A stretch of DNA of 64,000 bases from ZAX-1 sp046533095 (lineage in GTDB: Bacteria; Bacillota; Clostridia; Lachnospirales; Lachnospiraceae), in assembly GCA_046533095.1 (NCBI GenBank), contig JAJQRA010000033.1, positions 1 to 64,000 on the forward strand, given 5' to 3'. Below, piece after piece: positions 19,047-28,120 of the stretch (within the stretch, counting starts at the first letter, position 1; every line of letters begins with the position of its first letter). The position numbers and the translations under genes were made by a program. Below the pieces are notes generated by a model that was given only the letters and a program-made list of their open reading frames with translations, was not told where the DNA came from and ran no database searches.

Positions 19047-19976
19047 ATGAAGAAGCCTTTAATTATCATAGCAGGCCCTACCGCAGTTGGGAAAACAGAC
19101 CTTTCCATCGCCCTTGCAAAAAAAATGGATGGATCTATCCTATCAGCGGATTCAATGCAGGTTTACCGCCATATGAATATTGGCTCTGCTAAAATAGCAA
19201 AAGAAGAAATGCAGGGGATTCCCCATTATCTTATAGACGAATTTGAGCCATCGAAAGATTTTAATGTATTAAAATTTCAACAGTTGGCAAAAGCTTATAT
19301 AGATGAAATATATAAAAATCATCGCATCCCCATCGTTGTCGGCGGAACAGGATTCTATATCCAAGCGCTTTTATATGATATTGATTTCACAAAAGAAGAG
19401 GGCGACAGCAGCTACCGCACCTATTTAGAGGAACTTTCCCGCTCAAAAGGCCCTTTTGTATTACATGGTATGTTAAAACAAGTAGATCCTGCGGCTGCAG
19501 AACAGATTCATGAAAACAATACAAAACGTGTCATCCGGGCACTGGAATTTTACCATTTAACCGGTAAAAAAATCTCAGAACATAATGAAACAGAGCGAAA
19601 AAAGGAAGCCCTCTACGATGTGTCCTATTTTGTACTAAATGATGAACGGAAACGATTGTATGAGCGAATTGATAAGCGTGTTGATTTGATGATAGAGCAA
19701 GGACTCGTAGAAGAGGTCCAGCGATTAAAAGCAATGGGTTGCCATAAAGGTATGGTAAGTATGCAAGGGCTTGGATATAAGGAAATACTGAATTATTTGG
19801 ACGGGCAGATTTCGCTTGATGAAGCCATATACCTGATCAAAAGGGATACCAGGCATTTTGCAAAACGCCAGCTTACCTGGTTTCATAGGGAGCGGGACGT
19901 GGTGTGGGTCAACAAGCCTGATTTTCAATACAGCAACGATAAAATACTTGCATTTATCATAGAACATTTTAGATAA
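19047..19976 (+). CDS. miaA: tRNA dimethylallyltransferase MiaA
   Basis: This 309-residue enzyme transfers the dimethylallyl group to A37 of tRNAs reading UNN codons. The P-loop is AGPTAVGKTDLSI (8-20), followed by SADSMQVYRHMNIGSAK, VVGGTGFYIQALLYD and the C-terminal RDTRHFAKRQLTWFHR, all diagnostic. The ATG lies 12 bp after mutL behind GAGGGAG, so mutS-mutL-miaA is probably one transcript. In many Clostridia hfq follows miaA; here no hfq-like frame is present before the next gene. Confidence 0.97.
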   Translation: MKKPLIIIAGPTAVGKTDLSIALAKKMDGSILSADSMQVYRHMNIGSAKIAKEEMQGIPHYLIDEFEPSKDFNVLKFQQLAKAYIDEIYKNHRIPIVVGGTGFYIQALLYDIDFTKEEGDSSYRTYLEELSRSKGPFVLHGMLKQVDPAAAEQIHENNTKRVIRALEFYHLTGKKISEHNETERKKEALYDVSYFVLNDERKRLYERIDKRVDLMIEQGLVEEVQRLKAMGCHKGMVSMQGLGYKEILNYLDGQISLDEAIYLIKRDTRHFAKRQLTWFHRERDVVWVNKPDFQYSNDKILAFIIEHFR

Positions 19977-20097
19977 AAAAATGAAGAAAAATATCACAAT
20001 TGAAAAACGAAGAAAAATATCTTTCTTGCAGAAAAAATAAAAATATGAGAAACTATAATAACGAAGTATATCATGGATTTGATAGGAGTGGAAACAA

Positions 20098-21393
20098 ATG
20101 GGGCGTAGCGGGGACAGCATGAGGCAGATATACCATGAGCTTGGAATATCCAGCGTCGTATATGCCTATGGGGAGCAATTTGAAGAAAAATTAAGCCATC
20201 GGTTTGCAGAAATCGACCATATCGCAGAATACAATCAATTGAACGTTATAAAAGCCATGCAGACACACAAAGTCAGTGCAGAATGTTTTATGGCAACCAA
20301 CGGTTATGGGTATAATGATTTAGGGAGGGATACGCTAGAGTCAGTGTATGCCACCTGCTTTAAAGGAGAAGCCGCATTGGTGCGGCCACAAATTACATGT
20401 GGAACCCATGCCCTTGCACTCGCATTGATGTCCAATTTAAGGCCGGGGGACGAGTTGCTCTCACCGGTCGGCAAGCCTTACGATACGTTAGAACAGGTCA
20501 TCGGTATCCGCCCATCCATTGGCTCTTTAGCAGAATATGGCGTCACCTACAAGCAGGTGGATTTGTGTAAAGATGGCAGTTTTGACTTTGAAAAAATTAA
20601 ATCTGCAATTAACAACAAAACAAAACTAGTCACCATACAACGTTCCAAAGGATACCAAACAAGACCGACCCTTTCCATTGCCCGCATCAAAGAATTGATT
20701 TCTTTTGTAAAAAATGTGAAGCCTTCTGTTATTTGTATGGTAGATAACTGCTATGGAGAATTTGTAGAGCAAAAAGAACCATTAGAAGCCGGCGCCGATA
20801 TGATGGTGGGATCTCTGATTAAAAATCCCGGTGGCGGACTTGCCCCCATCGGCGGCTACATTGTCGGTACCAAAAAATGTGTTTTAAATGCCGCATACCG
20901 CCTTACTTCACCTGGACTAGGCAAAGAAGTCGGTGCATCCCTTGGTGTGGTGCAATCCTTCTATCAAGGCCTATTCCTTGCTCCAACTGTGGTAGCCGGG
21001 GCATTAAAAGGTGCAGTTTTTGCTGCGAACCTCTATGAAAACCTTGGATTTCCTGTCATGCCAAATGGGAACGAGCCTCGCTATGACATTATTCAGGCAG
21101 TCACCCTAAATACAGCAAAAGGACTCATCGCGTTCTGCAAAGGAATTCAAGCAGCAGCCCCGGTAGACAGCCATGTAACGCCTGAACCTTGGGCAATGCC
21201 CGGCTATGAAGACAACGTTATTATGGCGGCAGGCGCATTTGTACAAGGCTCATCCATTGAATTAAGCGCCGATGGACCCCTGCGCCCCCCCTACGTTGCC
21301 TATTTTCAAGGCGGCTTGACGTGGTATCATGCCAAATTGGGCATACTGATGTCATTACAAAAATTATATGAAGCAGACCTAGTTGCCCTGTAG
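20098..21393 (+). CDS. Methionine gamma-lyase family protein (aluminium-resistance-protein family)
   Basis: This 431-residue PLP enzyme belongs to PF06838. The start is ATG 20098, with GGAG just upstream. It contains the cofactor pocket (RPQITCGTHALALAL near 100), VDNCYGEFVE, and the PLP lysine in GSLIKNPGGGLAPIGGYIVG (about 240). Family members are annotated as aluminium resistance proteins but resemble Cys/Met-metabolism fold-type I lyases. The real substrate is not established. It follows miaA after 121 bp of AT-rich DNA without an obvious terminator. Confidence 0.85.
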   Translation: MGRSGDSMRQIYHELGISSVVYAYGEQFEEKLSHRFAEIDHIAEYNQLNVIKAMQTHKVSAECFMATNGYGYNDLGRDTLESVYATCFKGEAALVRPQITCGTHALALALMSNLRPGDELLSPVGKPYDTLEQVIGIRPSIGSLAEYGVTYKQVDLCKDGSFDFEKIKSAINNKTKLVTIQRSKGYQTRPTLSIARIKELISFVKNVKPSVICMVDNCYGEFVEQKEPLEAGADMMVGSLIKNPGGGLAPIGGYIVGTKKCVLNAAYRLTSPGLGKEVGASLGVVQSFYQGLFLAPTVVAGALKGAVFAANLYENLGFPVMPNGNEPRYDIIQAVTLNTAKGLIAFCKGIQAAAPVDSHVTPEPWAMPGYEDNVIMAAGAFVQGSSIELSADGPLRPPYVAYFQGGLTWYHAKLGILMSLQKLYEADLVAL

Positions 21394-21423
21394 CAAAATC
21401 AGAATTCCGATGAATATAACAAT

Positions 21424-21565
21424 GTTACAATTCACAGTCAGCTGTGAAAGTAACGTTTATGTACACAAACTGCATAAAAAACGTGCGGTTTGGCACATCA
21501 AACCCTTGCACTTTTATGCAAAAAACGCACAAAAGCGACTTCGCGGTAATGGGCTGTAAATTGTA
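21424..21565. repeat. Palindromic intergenic element, copy A
   Basis: The ends GTTACAATTCACAG and CTGTAAATTGTAC are inverted repeats. An inner hairpin pairs TGCATAAAA and GGTTTG with CAAACC and TTTTATGCA. Nearly the whole block reappears in reverse complement at 24984-25126, including GTAACGTTTATGTACACAAA and a perfect AAAACGCACAAAAGCGACTT. It fills most of the 287-bp gap between the lyase and radC. It carries no coding frame. Confidence 0.8.
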
Positions 21566-21680
21566 CCATGGCAAATACTTTTTTATGAATAAAAAATAAA
21601 AAAGTATACATCAAAGTTTACATGTGCTAAAATAAGTTGTAAAACTTTTCCTTAAATTCGTGAGAGAGTGAAAGGGAAAC

Positions 21681-22370
21681 ATGAATAGACATTATACGAT
21701 GAAAGAACTGCCAAACTCTGAAAAACCATATGAAAAATGTTTGGAATATGGGGCAGCTGCTCTATCCGATGCCGAACTTCTGGCGGTGATCCTACGTAGC
21801 GGTTCCAAGAATATAAATGCGACGCAGCTTGCCCAGTCCATTTTGTGCCAAGAACAAAAGAGTCTGCTAAACTTATATTATATGCAGATTTCTGATTTCC
21901 AGAAGATTCCCGGCATAGGGACAGTAAAAGCAATCCAATTAAAATGCATTGCAGAAATTGCCATGCGCTTGTCAAGGACAAGCTACAAAGATAAGATATG
22001 TATGACAGAACCAAGTACGGTAGCGACCTATTTTATGGAGCAGCTGCGGCATGATACAAAAGAAAAATTGCTATTAGTCATGTTTAATGCAAAGAATCAT
22101 TATTTAGGCGATGAGGTAATCTCTGTAGGGACGGTCAATGCCTCCCTTGTTTCGCCAAGGGAAATTTTCTTAAAAGCCTTATCTTTACAGGCGGTGAATA
22201 TCATTATGATACATAACCACCCAAGCGGCGATCCAACCCCAAGCAATGAAGATAAGCGGGCAACCATACGGGTATTGGAGTGTGGTCAGATGATAGGCAT
22301 CTATTTAGCCGACCATATTATCATTGGAGACAACAAATATATAAGCTTTAGAGAAAAGGGACTGCTTTAA
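21681..22370 (+). CDS. radC: RadC family JAB/MPN-domain protein
   Basis: This 229-residue protein has an N-terminal UPF0758 helical region (ALSDAELLAVILRSGSKN, then a helix-hairpin-helix IPGIGTVKAIQLKC) and a C-terminal MPN+/JAMM domain. The zinc motif is HNHPSGDPTPSNED, with the upstream Glu in GDEVISVG. The historical DNA-repair role is doubtful and the substrate unknown. Its place directly before mreBCD is a common Firmicutes arrangement. The start is ATG 21681, although upstream purines are only moderately SD-like (GAAAGGGAAAC). Confidence 0.93.
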   Translation: MNRHYTMKELPNSEKPYEKCLEYGAAALSDAELLAVILRSGSKNINATQLAQSILCQEQKSLLNLYYMQISDFQKIPGIGTVKAIQLKCIAEIAMRLSRTSYKDKICMTEPSTVATYFMEQLRHDTKEKLLLVMFNAKNHYLGDEVISVGTVNASLVSPREIFLKALSLQAVNIIMIHNHPSGDPTPSNEDKRATIRVLECGQMIGIYLADHIIIGDNKYISFREKGLL

Positions 22371-22387
22371 AGGAAAGGAAAAAAGAT

Positions 22388-23407
22388 ATGTCAAGTAATG
22401 TGTATGGAATTGATTTGGGGACCTTTAATTTAAAAGTATTCTGTAAGTCAACCGGAACCGTAATAAATGAAAAAAATACAGTCGCAATTGTCAATAAAAA
22501 CCAGCTATATGCCTTTGGCGATGAGGCATATGCAATGTATGAAAAGGCGCCGGAGGCAATCGCCGTTTCTTTTCCCGTAGTCAATGGCGTGATAGCAGAC
22601 TATAACATATTGCAGACCATGATTGGGGACCTTTTAGAAAAGCATGCGAAGAACCATGTAAAAGGAGCAGAATTTATTGTAGCCGTACCGACAGATATTA
22701 CAGAAGTAGAGAAAAAAGCGTTTTTTGATTTATTTTTTAAAAGCAAATTCAAACCGAAGAATGTACTGCTTTGCGAGAAACCGATTGCTGACGCAGTCGG
22801 GCTTGATTTAGAAGTGAAGTCGCCGACCGGCACAATGATTGTAAATATTGGAGCTGACACAACTGAAATATCGGTGATATCCCTGGGAGGGCTTGTATTA
22901 AGCAACCTCCTGCACTTTGGTGGAAAGCGGTTGGATGAATCAATCATCAGCCACATAAAGCGGAATTTCAGCCTTGTAATCGGGCAAAAAACTGCCATGT
23001 TCCTGAAAGAGGAATTAGGCTGTGCCCTGCCAGAGGAGAAGACAAGAAGTGCAACCATTGTAGGGCGTGATGTTGTAAGTGGACTGCCCATAGAAATGGA
23101 AATTTCCTCAGAAGTTGTATACGAATCCATCAAAGACAACTTAAATGCAATCTGCAATTCTATTAAAATGATTTTAGAGCGTACGCCTCCTGAGCTTGCA
23201 AGGGACATTATCCATGCAGGAATTTATATCACCGGTGGCTCTTCTAAAATCGACAAACTGGATAAACTGTTTTCAAACACAACCAATATAACAGTCAATA
23301 CCTGCGAATATCCCGAAGAAAGTGCGGTACGTGGATTGAATAAGATCGTTTCTGAAGATAAATTTAAAACACTAGCCTTTAGCATGAAAGAAAAAATTTA
23401 TCGGTAG
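22388..23407 (+). CDS. mreB: Rod shape-determining protein MreB
   Basis: The 339-residue actin homologue carries phosphate 1 YGIDLGTFNLKVF, phosphate 2 NIGADTTEISVISLGG and adenosine motif ITGGSSKIDKL. MreB filaments beneath the membrane guide the elongasome (MreC, MreD, RodA, PBP2) that builds the lateral wall. ATG 22388 follows AAGGAAAGG, 17 bp after radC. The partners mreC, mreD and PBP2 lie directly downstream. Confidence 0.94.
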   Translation: MSSNVYGIDLGTFNLKVFCKSTGTVINEKNTVAIVNKNQLYAFGDEAYAMYEKAPEAIAVSFPVVNGVIADYNILQTMIGDLLEKHAKNHVKGAEFIVAVPTDITEVEKKAFFDLFFKSKFKPKNVLLCEKPIADAVGLDLEVKSPTGTMIVNIGADTTEISVISLGGLVLSNLLHFGGKRLDESIISHIKRNFSLVIGQKTAMFLKEELGCALPEEKTRSATIVGRDVVSGLPIEMEISSEVVYESIKDNLNAICNSIKMILERTPPELARDIIHAGIYITGGSSKIDKLDKLFSNTTNITVNTCEYPEESAVRGLNKIVSEDKFKTLAFSMKEKIYR

Positions 23408-23429
23408 ATACGCCATACAGCACCAGTAG

Positions 23430-23575
23430 ATTGCGATCCGAGAATAGAGCCCGTATGAGCAAGATGCAAGCAATCCGAGCGCGATTTGATCAATAGGAGC
23501 CGTATGAGCAAGATGCAGCAATTCGGAAGCGATTAAAGGAAATAGAACCCGCATAAGCGAAATAAGATAGAAGGT
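23430..23575 (+). repeat. Degenerate tandem repeat between mreB and mreC
   Basis: The 180-bp gap holds about three diverged copies (roughly 55-60 bp) of a block with an AAT-AGxxCCCGTATGAGCAAGATG core (near 23448, 23503 and 23552) preceded by GCGAT and ATCCGAG-like sequence. No gene fits. The copies are far less similar than those of other arrays in the window. Confidence 0.55.
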
Positions 23576-23587
23576 AATAAATTTATT

Positions 23588-24457
23588 ATGAAACGTAATA
23601 TGAAGCGTAAATCTAAGTTTATAATTCCAAGCAAATATATATTAATAGGGCTTACCTTTTTTTGTATACTGGTTATGTTTATTAGCTTTACAATGAATTT
23701 GACAGGGGGGCCTTTAAATACAGTAGCCGGCTATGTATTTATGCCAATGCAAAAAGGGATCAATTCGGTAGGGATATGGCTGACGGATCGGACAGATAGT
23801 TTGAAGGCACTTGGTGTCGTAATGGAAGAAAACAAGCAATTACAGGCGCAGGTGGATATGTTGACAACAGAAATCAATACGTTGAAGCTACAGCAGTATG
23901 AACTAGATCATTTAAAGGAGCTGATTGCCTTAGATGAAAAATATCCGGATTATGATAAAGTAGCGGCTCAAATATTCAGCCATGACGGAGGAAATTGGTT
24001 TAATACCTTTCTAATCAATAAAGGGACCAATGATGGGATAGAAATTGATATGATTGTGATGGCAGGCAGTGGGCTAGTTGGAATTATCTATGATGTTGGC
24101 CCTAATTATGCAAAAGTACGTTCTATTATTGATGACGCCAGCAATGTAAGCGGGATAACGCTTTCTACTTCAGATCGATGTATTGTAAGCGGAAATTTAA
24201 AAACGATGAACGAAGACCAGGTCATACAGTTTACAAACCTAAAGTGCAAAGACGGTGCAATTACAACGGGAGAGCAGGTTGTAACTTCCTATATCAGCGA
24301 CAAGTATTTGCCGGGCCTTTTGATTGGCTATGTCCAGAGCATTGAAAAAGATTCCAATAATCTGACACATTCCGGGACAATTACGACAGCAGTTGATTTT
24401 GAACATCTGCAGGACGTTTTGATTATCCTTGAAAAAAAGGAATCTGTAGAGGAGTAG
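23588..24457 (+). CDS. mreC: Rod shape-determining protein MreC
   Basis: The 289-residue protein has a short cytoplasmic Lys/Arg-rich tail, one membrane helix (about 15-37), a coiled coil (about 75-110, ENKQLQAQVDMLTTEINTLK) and an outside beta domain (DGGNWFNTFLINKGTNDGI; GSGLVGIIYDVGPNYAKV). MreC links MreB to PBP2 outside the membrane. mreD follows 7 bp downstream. Confidence 0.93.
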   Translation: MKRNMKRKSKFIIPSKYILIGLTFFCILVMFISFTMNLTGGPLNTVAGYVFMPMQKGINSVGIWLTDRTDSLKALGVVMEENKQLQAQVDMLTTEINTLKLQQYELDHLKELIALDEKYPDYDKVAAQIFSHDGGNWFNTFLINKGTNDGIEIDMIVMAGSGLVGIIYDVGPNYAKVRSIIDDASNVSGITLSTSDRCIVSGNLKTMNEDQVIQFTNLKCKDGAITTGEQVVTSYISDKYLPGLLIGYVQSIEKDSNNLTHSGTITTAVDFEHLQDVLIILEKKESVEE

Positions 24458-24464
24458 ACAAAAC

Positions 24465-24962
24465 ATGAGGCGTAAACTAATCGTTTTTTTTATCATAGCA
24501 ATTTGTTTTTTTTTACAAAGCACCGTTTTTCAGGCTTTGTCGTTTGCATCGATTTCCCCCAACCTCCTCATTGTCGTAACTTCTTCTTTCGGCTTTATGC
24601 GTGGTAAAAAAGAAGGTATATGGATTGGTTTTTTTTGCGGATTGCTGCTGGATATTTTTTTTGGAAATGTCATTGGATTTTATGCACTCATCTATATGTA
24701 TATAGGCTATGTAAATGGTTTTTTTCGGAAACTTTTTTTTCCGGAAGACATAAAGCTTCCCATTATTTTGATTGCTGCAAGTGATATGGCATACAGTATG
24801 CTCGTTTATCTGTTCTTGTTTTTATTACGAGGGAAGCTGCAATTTAGCTATTACTTACTGCATATTATACTTCCGGAATTAGTATATACTATTTTCATAA
24901 CAATCCTGCTCTATTTTGTTATATTAAAAATCAATCGGAAGCTAGAAGACATAGAAAAGTAA
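24465..24962 (+). CDS. mreD: Rod shape-determining protein MreD
   Basis: This 165-residue integral membrane protein has about five hydrophobic helices and the family's N-terminal pattern LQSTVFQALSFASISPNLL, then GFMRGKKEGIWIGFFCGLLLDIF. It completes the mreBCD set. The start is an ATG 7 bp after mreC. Transcription into PBP2 would have to pass palindromic element B. Confidence 0.9.
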   Translation: MRRKLIVFFIIAICFFLQSTVFQALSFASISPNLLIVVTSSFGFMRGKKEGIWIGFFCGLLLDIFFGNVIGFYALIYMYIGYVNGFFRKLFFPEDIKLPIILIAASDMAYSMLVYLFLFLLRGKLQFSYYLLHIILPELVYTIFITILLYFVILKINRKLEDIEK

Positions 24963-24983
24963 AAGATAAGGCAATCAATGGCT

Positions 24984-25126
24984 GCGATTCACAGTCCATT
25001 ACCGCGAAGTCGCTTTTGTGCGTTTTTTACATAAAAGTACGTGGGTTTGATGTGCCAAACCGCACATTCTTTGTGCAGTTTGTGTACATAAACGTTACTT
25101 TCACAGCTAGCTGTGAATCGTAACAA
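24984..25126. repeat. Palindromic intergenic element, copy B (inverted relative to copy A)
   Basis: This is the reverse complement of copy A with about 85-90% identity by eye. The termini CGATTCACAG and CTGTGAATCG are inverted repeats, and a central hairpin pairs GGGTTTG with CAAACC around TGTGC. The strand read as reverse complement shares GTAACGTTTATGTACACAAA with copy A. It occupies the mreD-PBP2 gap and ends 31 bp before the PBP2 start codon. Confidence 0.8.
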
Positions 25127-25157
25127 TCAGTGTTTAATGCAAGGAGTGTAGGTAAAT

Positions 25158-28085
25158 TTGTTTGAGGCGATATTGGTTCATATAAAGGAAAGTATCAAAA
25201 AAATAGTAACATCCAGATTATTTATCTTAGGTATCGTCATTGTGGCATTGATGGGCATCTTGCTGCACCGGCTTTTTGTTCTACAGATTATAAATGGGGA
25301 AGAATATTTAAACAATTATACCTTAACCATTAAAAAAGAGCGGATTACTTCCGGTACGAGGGGAAACATTTTTGACAGGAATGGAAAACTGATGGCATAC
25401 AATGAACTTTCCTATTCTGTTACCATCGAAGACAATGGCTATTATTTAAACTCGACCGAAAAAAACAAGACATTGAATGCAGAATTGATGGACATTATTC
25501 AAATGATAGAAGACAAAGGGGATACGATGGTGAATGACTTTTCCGTTGTGTTAGGAACCTCTGGCAATTATGAGTTTAACATATCCGGTACCTCACTAAA
25601 ACGTTTTCTTGCTGATGTCTATGGATATACTGCCATTGATAAATTAAAATATAATACGAAATTAGGCTATGATGAGGGATTAGCGACACCGGAGCAAGTC
25701 ATTGACTACCTTCGCTCGGAAAAGAAATTCAATATAAAGATGATTGGAATAGACGAGCCGGACAATAAGACCAATGCCATGGCAAAAGAAGATAAGAATA
25801 CTTATTATACCAAAGAAGATGCCTATAAAATTTTGGCTATTCGTTATGCAATGTCTCAAAACAGCTATCAAAAATATATTTTGACGACGATTGCACGGGG
25901 GGTCAGCGATGAAACGGTTGCAGTGATAAAAGAAAACTCAGATTCTTTGCCGGGGGTTGATATTGCAGAAGATACCATCAGAAAATATGTAGATAGTATC
26001 TATTTTTCACATATTATCGGCTATACCGGAAAAATATCGCAAGAAGAATACGAAAATCTAGTCAAGGGGAACAAAGACTATTTGCACACAGATGTCGTTG
26101 GAAAATCCGGAATTGAACAATATTATGAAGAAGATTTGCAGGGAGCAAAAGGGAAAGTAACTTTTTACGTAGATAACGTTGGGCGTGTCCTTGAAGTAAC
26201 GGACAAGGTAGCTCCAACTTCCGGGAATGACGTCTATATCTCTTTAGACAGTGATTTGCAGATTGCTGTTTATGATTTGCTTGAACAGCAGATCGCCGGC
26301 ATTGTATATTCTTCGATTGAAAATATCAAGGAATACAATGCAAATGCCGGCGCGTCAGCATCCGATATTAAAATTCCCATTGATGATGTATATTATGCAC
26401 TCATCAATAACAATGTAATTGATATCAGCGCTTTAAGCTACGATGATGCAAGCGAAACACAGAAGGAGGTTTATCGGGCCTTTTGCGAAAAACAAGATTT
26501 AGTATTATCCATGCTACGGCAACAGCTCATTTTAGAAGAACCTGACAATTATGAAGATTTAGACGAAGAAATGCAAGTCTATATGAGCCATATTCTTACC
26601 ATGCTAACAGAGAACAAAATTTTTCTTAGCAAAGCCGTGAATGTAGACGATGAAATATATAAAGCTTGGAAAAGCGATAAAACCAGCCTTTCTAAATATC
26701 TGCGCCATGCAATTGCACAGGATTGGATCGATATCAAAAGTTTCGACACCGAATCAAAATATTCGGATTCAACAGAAATATATGATGCATTATTGCATTA
26801 TATCGAAGATGAGCTAAAAACAGACCTGAAGTTTACAAAGAGATTATATAAATATATGTTAAAGCAAGATTTAATTAACGGGACACAAATAAGCCTTATT
26901 TTATTTGATCAAGAGATATTGGATTACAATGAGATGGATATCAATCAGCTTCGCTCCGGGGAAAAAACAGCCTTTGATTTTATAAAAGAGAAAGTCAAAA
27001 ATATTGAAATTACACCGGCACAGCTTGCCCTCGACCCGTGTACCGGCTCTAGTGTCATCATAGATGCAAAGACAGGAGAATTGCTCGCCTGCGTGTCCTA
27101 TCCCGGTTATGACACGAATCGGCTTGCAAATACAGTGGATGCAAACTATTACAGCAGCCTGCAAAGCGACTTGTCGCTACCCCAGTACAACAATGCAACA
27201 CAGCAGGGGACGGCTCCTGGATCGACATTTAAACTCATTACGGCGGCCGCGGCGTTGACAGAGGGTGTCATTACAACGGAAACAAGGATCGATGATATTG
27301 GTATTTACGAAGAAGTAACGCCTAGCCCTTCCTGTTGGATTTATCCAGCTAGTACACATGGCAATATAAATATTGCAGAAGCAATCCGCGATTCATGCAA
27401 CTACTTTTTTTACGAAGTCGCCCACCGGCTTGGCTCATCCGGCGATTCCTATAATGAAGACAAGGGGATCGCGGCACTTGCAAAATATGCAAACATGTTT
27501 GGACTAGGGGCCAAAACCGGAATTGAAATTCCGGAAAGCAGCCCACAAATTAGCAATGTGCAGCCCATCACATCAGCAATCGGACAAGGTGAAAACAACT
27601 TTACAACGATTTCTTTGGCACGCTATGTAACCGCAGTTGCAAGCAGAGGGAATGTCTACGATCTTACGCTGCTAGATAAGATTACCGACTCTGTCGGGAC
27701 AACGTTAAAAGAAGAAAAGCCCAAAATAGCAAGCACGATCGATGCAGTCAGCGACATATCTTGGAATTCAATTCAAAATGGAATGCGGATGGTGGTAGAG
27801 GAAAACAGTGCCTTTAAAGATTTCCCAATTGCCGTTGCCGGAAAAACCGGTACGGCACAACAGATTAAAACCCGTCCAAACCATGCGCTGTTCATCGGAT
27901 ATGCACCATTTGACAATCCGCAGATAGCAATCGCCACACGGATTGCCTATGGCTATAGTTCTGCAAATGCAGCAGCGGTGTCAAGCGATATCATGAAGTA
28001 TTACTTTAATTTAGAAGCAGAAGAAAATTTGCTAAGTGGGCAGGCACAAGACGTTGGAAATAATGCAAATAGCTTCACGGACTAA
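25158..28085 (+). CDS. mrdA: Penicillin-binding protein 2-type transpeptidase
   Basis: TTG 25158 follows AAGGAG. The protein has an N-terminal membrane anchor (about 20-42), the dimerisation or pedestal domain starting with TSGTRGNIFDRNGKLMAYNE, and a transpeptidase domain with catalytic Ser689 in PGSTFKL, SCNYFFYE (SxN motif) and KTGTAQQ (about 896). It cross-links peptidoglycan during elongation with RodA and MreBCD. At 975 residues it is much longer than the ~600-700 typical of PBP2. The excess is inserted between about residues 395 and 620 (acidic helices, YEDLDEEMQVYMSHILTML), apparently within or before the transpeptidase domain. Long PBP2s of this kind occur in Lachnospiraceae. Confidence 0.92.
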   Translation: MFEAILVHIKESIKKIVTSRLFILGIVIVALMGILLHRLFVLQIINGEEYLNNYTLTIKKERITSGTRGNIFDRNGKLMAYNELSYSVTIEDNGYYLNSTEKNKTLNAELMDIIQMIEDKGDTMVNDFSVVLGTSGNYEFNISGTSLKRFLADVYGYTAIDKLKYNTKLGYDEGLATPEQVIDYLRSEKKFNIKMIGIDEPDNKTNAMAKEDKNTYYTKEDAYKILAIRYAMSQNSYQKYILTTIARGVSDETVAVIKENSDSLPGVDIAEDTIRKYVDSIYFSHIIGYTGKISQEEYENLVKGNKDYLHTDVVGKSGIEQYYEEDLQGAKGKVTFYVDNVGRVLEVTDKVAPTSGNDVYISLDSDLQIAVYDLLEQQIAGIVYSSIENIKEYNANAGASASDIKIPIDDVYYALINNNVIDISALSYDDASETQKEVYRAFCEKQDLVLSMLRQQLILEEPDNYEDLDEEMQVYMSHILTMLTENKIFLSKAVNVDDEIYKAWKSDKTSLSKYLRHAIAQDWIDIKSFDTESKYSDSTEIYDALLHYIEDELKTDLKFTKRLYKYMLKQDLINGTQISLILFDQEILDYNEMDINQLRSGEKTAFDFIKEKVKNIEITPAQLALDPCTGSSVIIDAKTGELLACVSYPGYDTNRLANTVDANYYSSLQSDLSLPQYNNATQQGTAPGSTFKLITAAAALTEGVITTETRIDDIGIYEEVTPSPSCWIYPASTHGNINIAEAIRDSCNYFFYEVAHRLGSSGDSYNEDKGIAALAKYANMFGLGAKTGIEIPESSPQISNVQPITSAIGQGENNFTTISLARYVTAVASRGNVYDLTLLDKITDSVGTTLKEEKPKIASTIDAVSDISWNSIQNGMRMVVEENSAFKDFPIAVAGKTGTAQQIKTRPNHALFIGYAPFDNPQIAIATRIAYGYSSANAAAVSSDIMKYYFNLEAEENLLSGQAQDVGNNANSFTD

Positions 28086-28120
28086 TATGAAATAAAAAAA
28101 CATACCTTAGGAGGGATAAA

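Noticed and set aside
21424..21565. Simple rho-independent terminator
   Set aside because: The structure is far too long and has a near-identical inverted copy elsewhere, so a repeat element is a better explanation.
22600..23208. 202-codon minus-strand frame opposite mreB
   Set aside because: Shadow of the mreB coding sequence; no ribosome site and no family.
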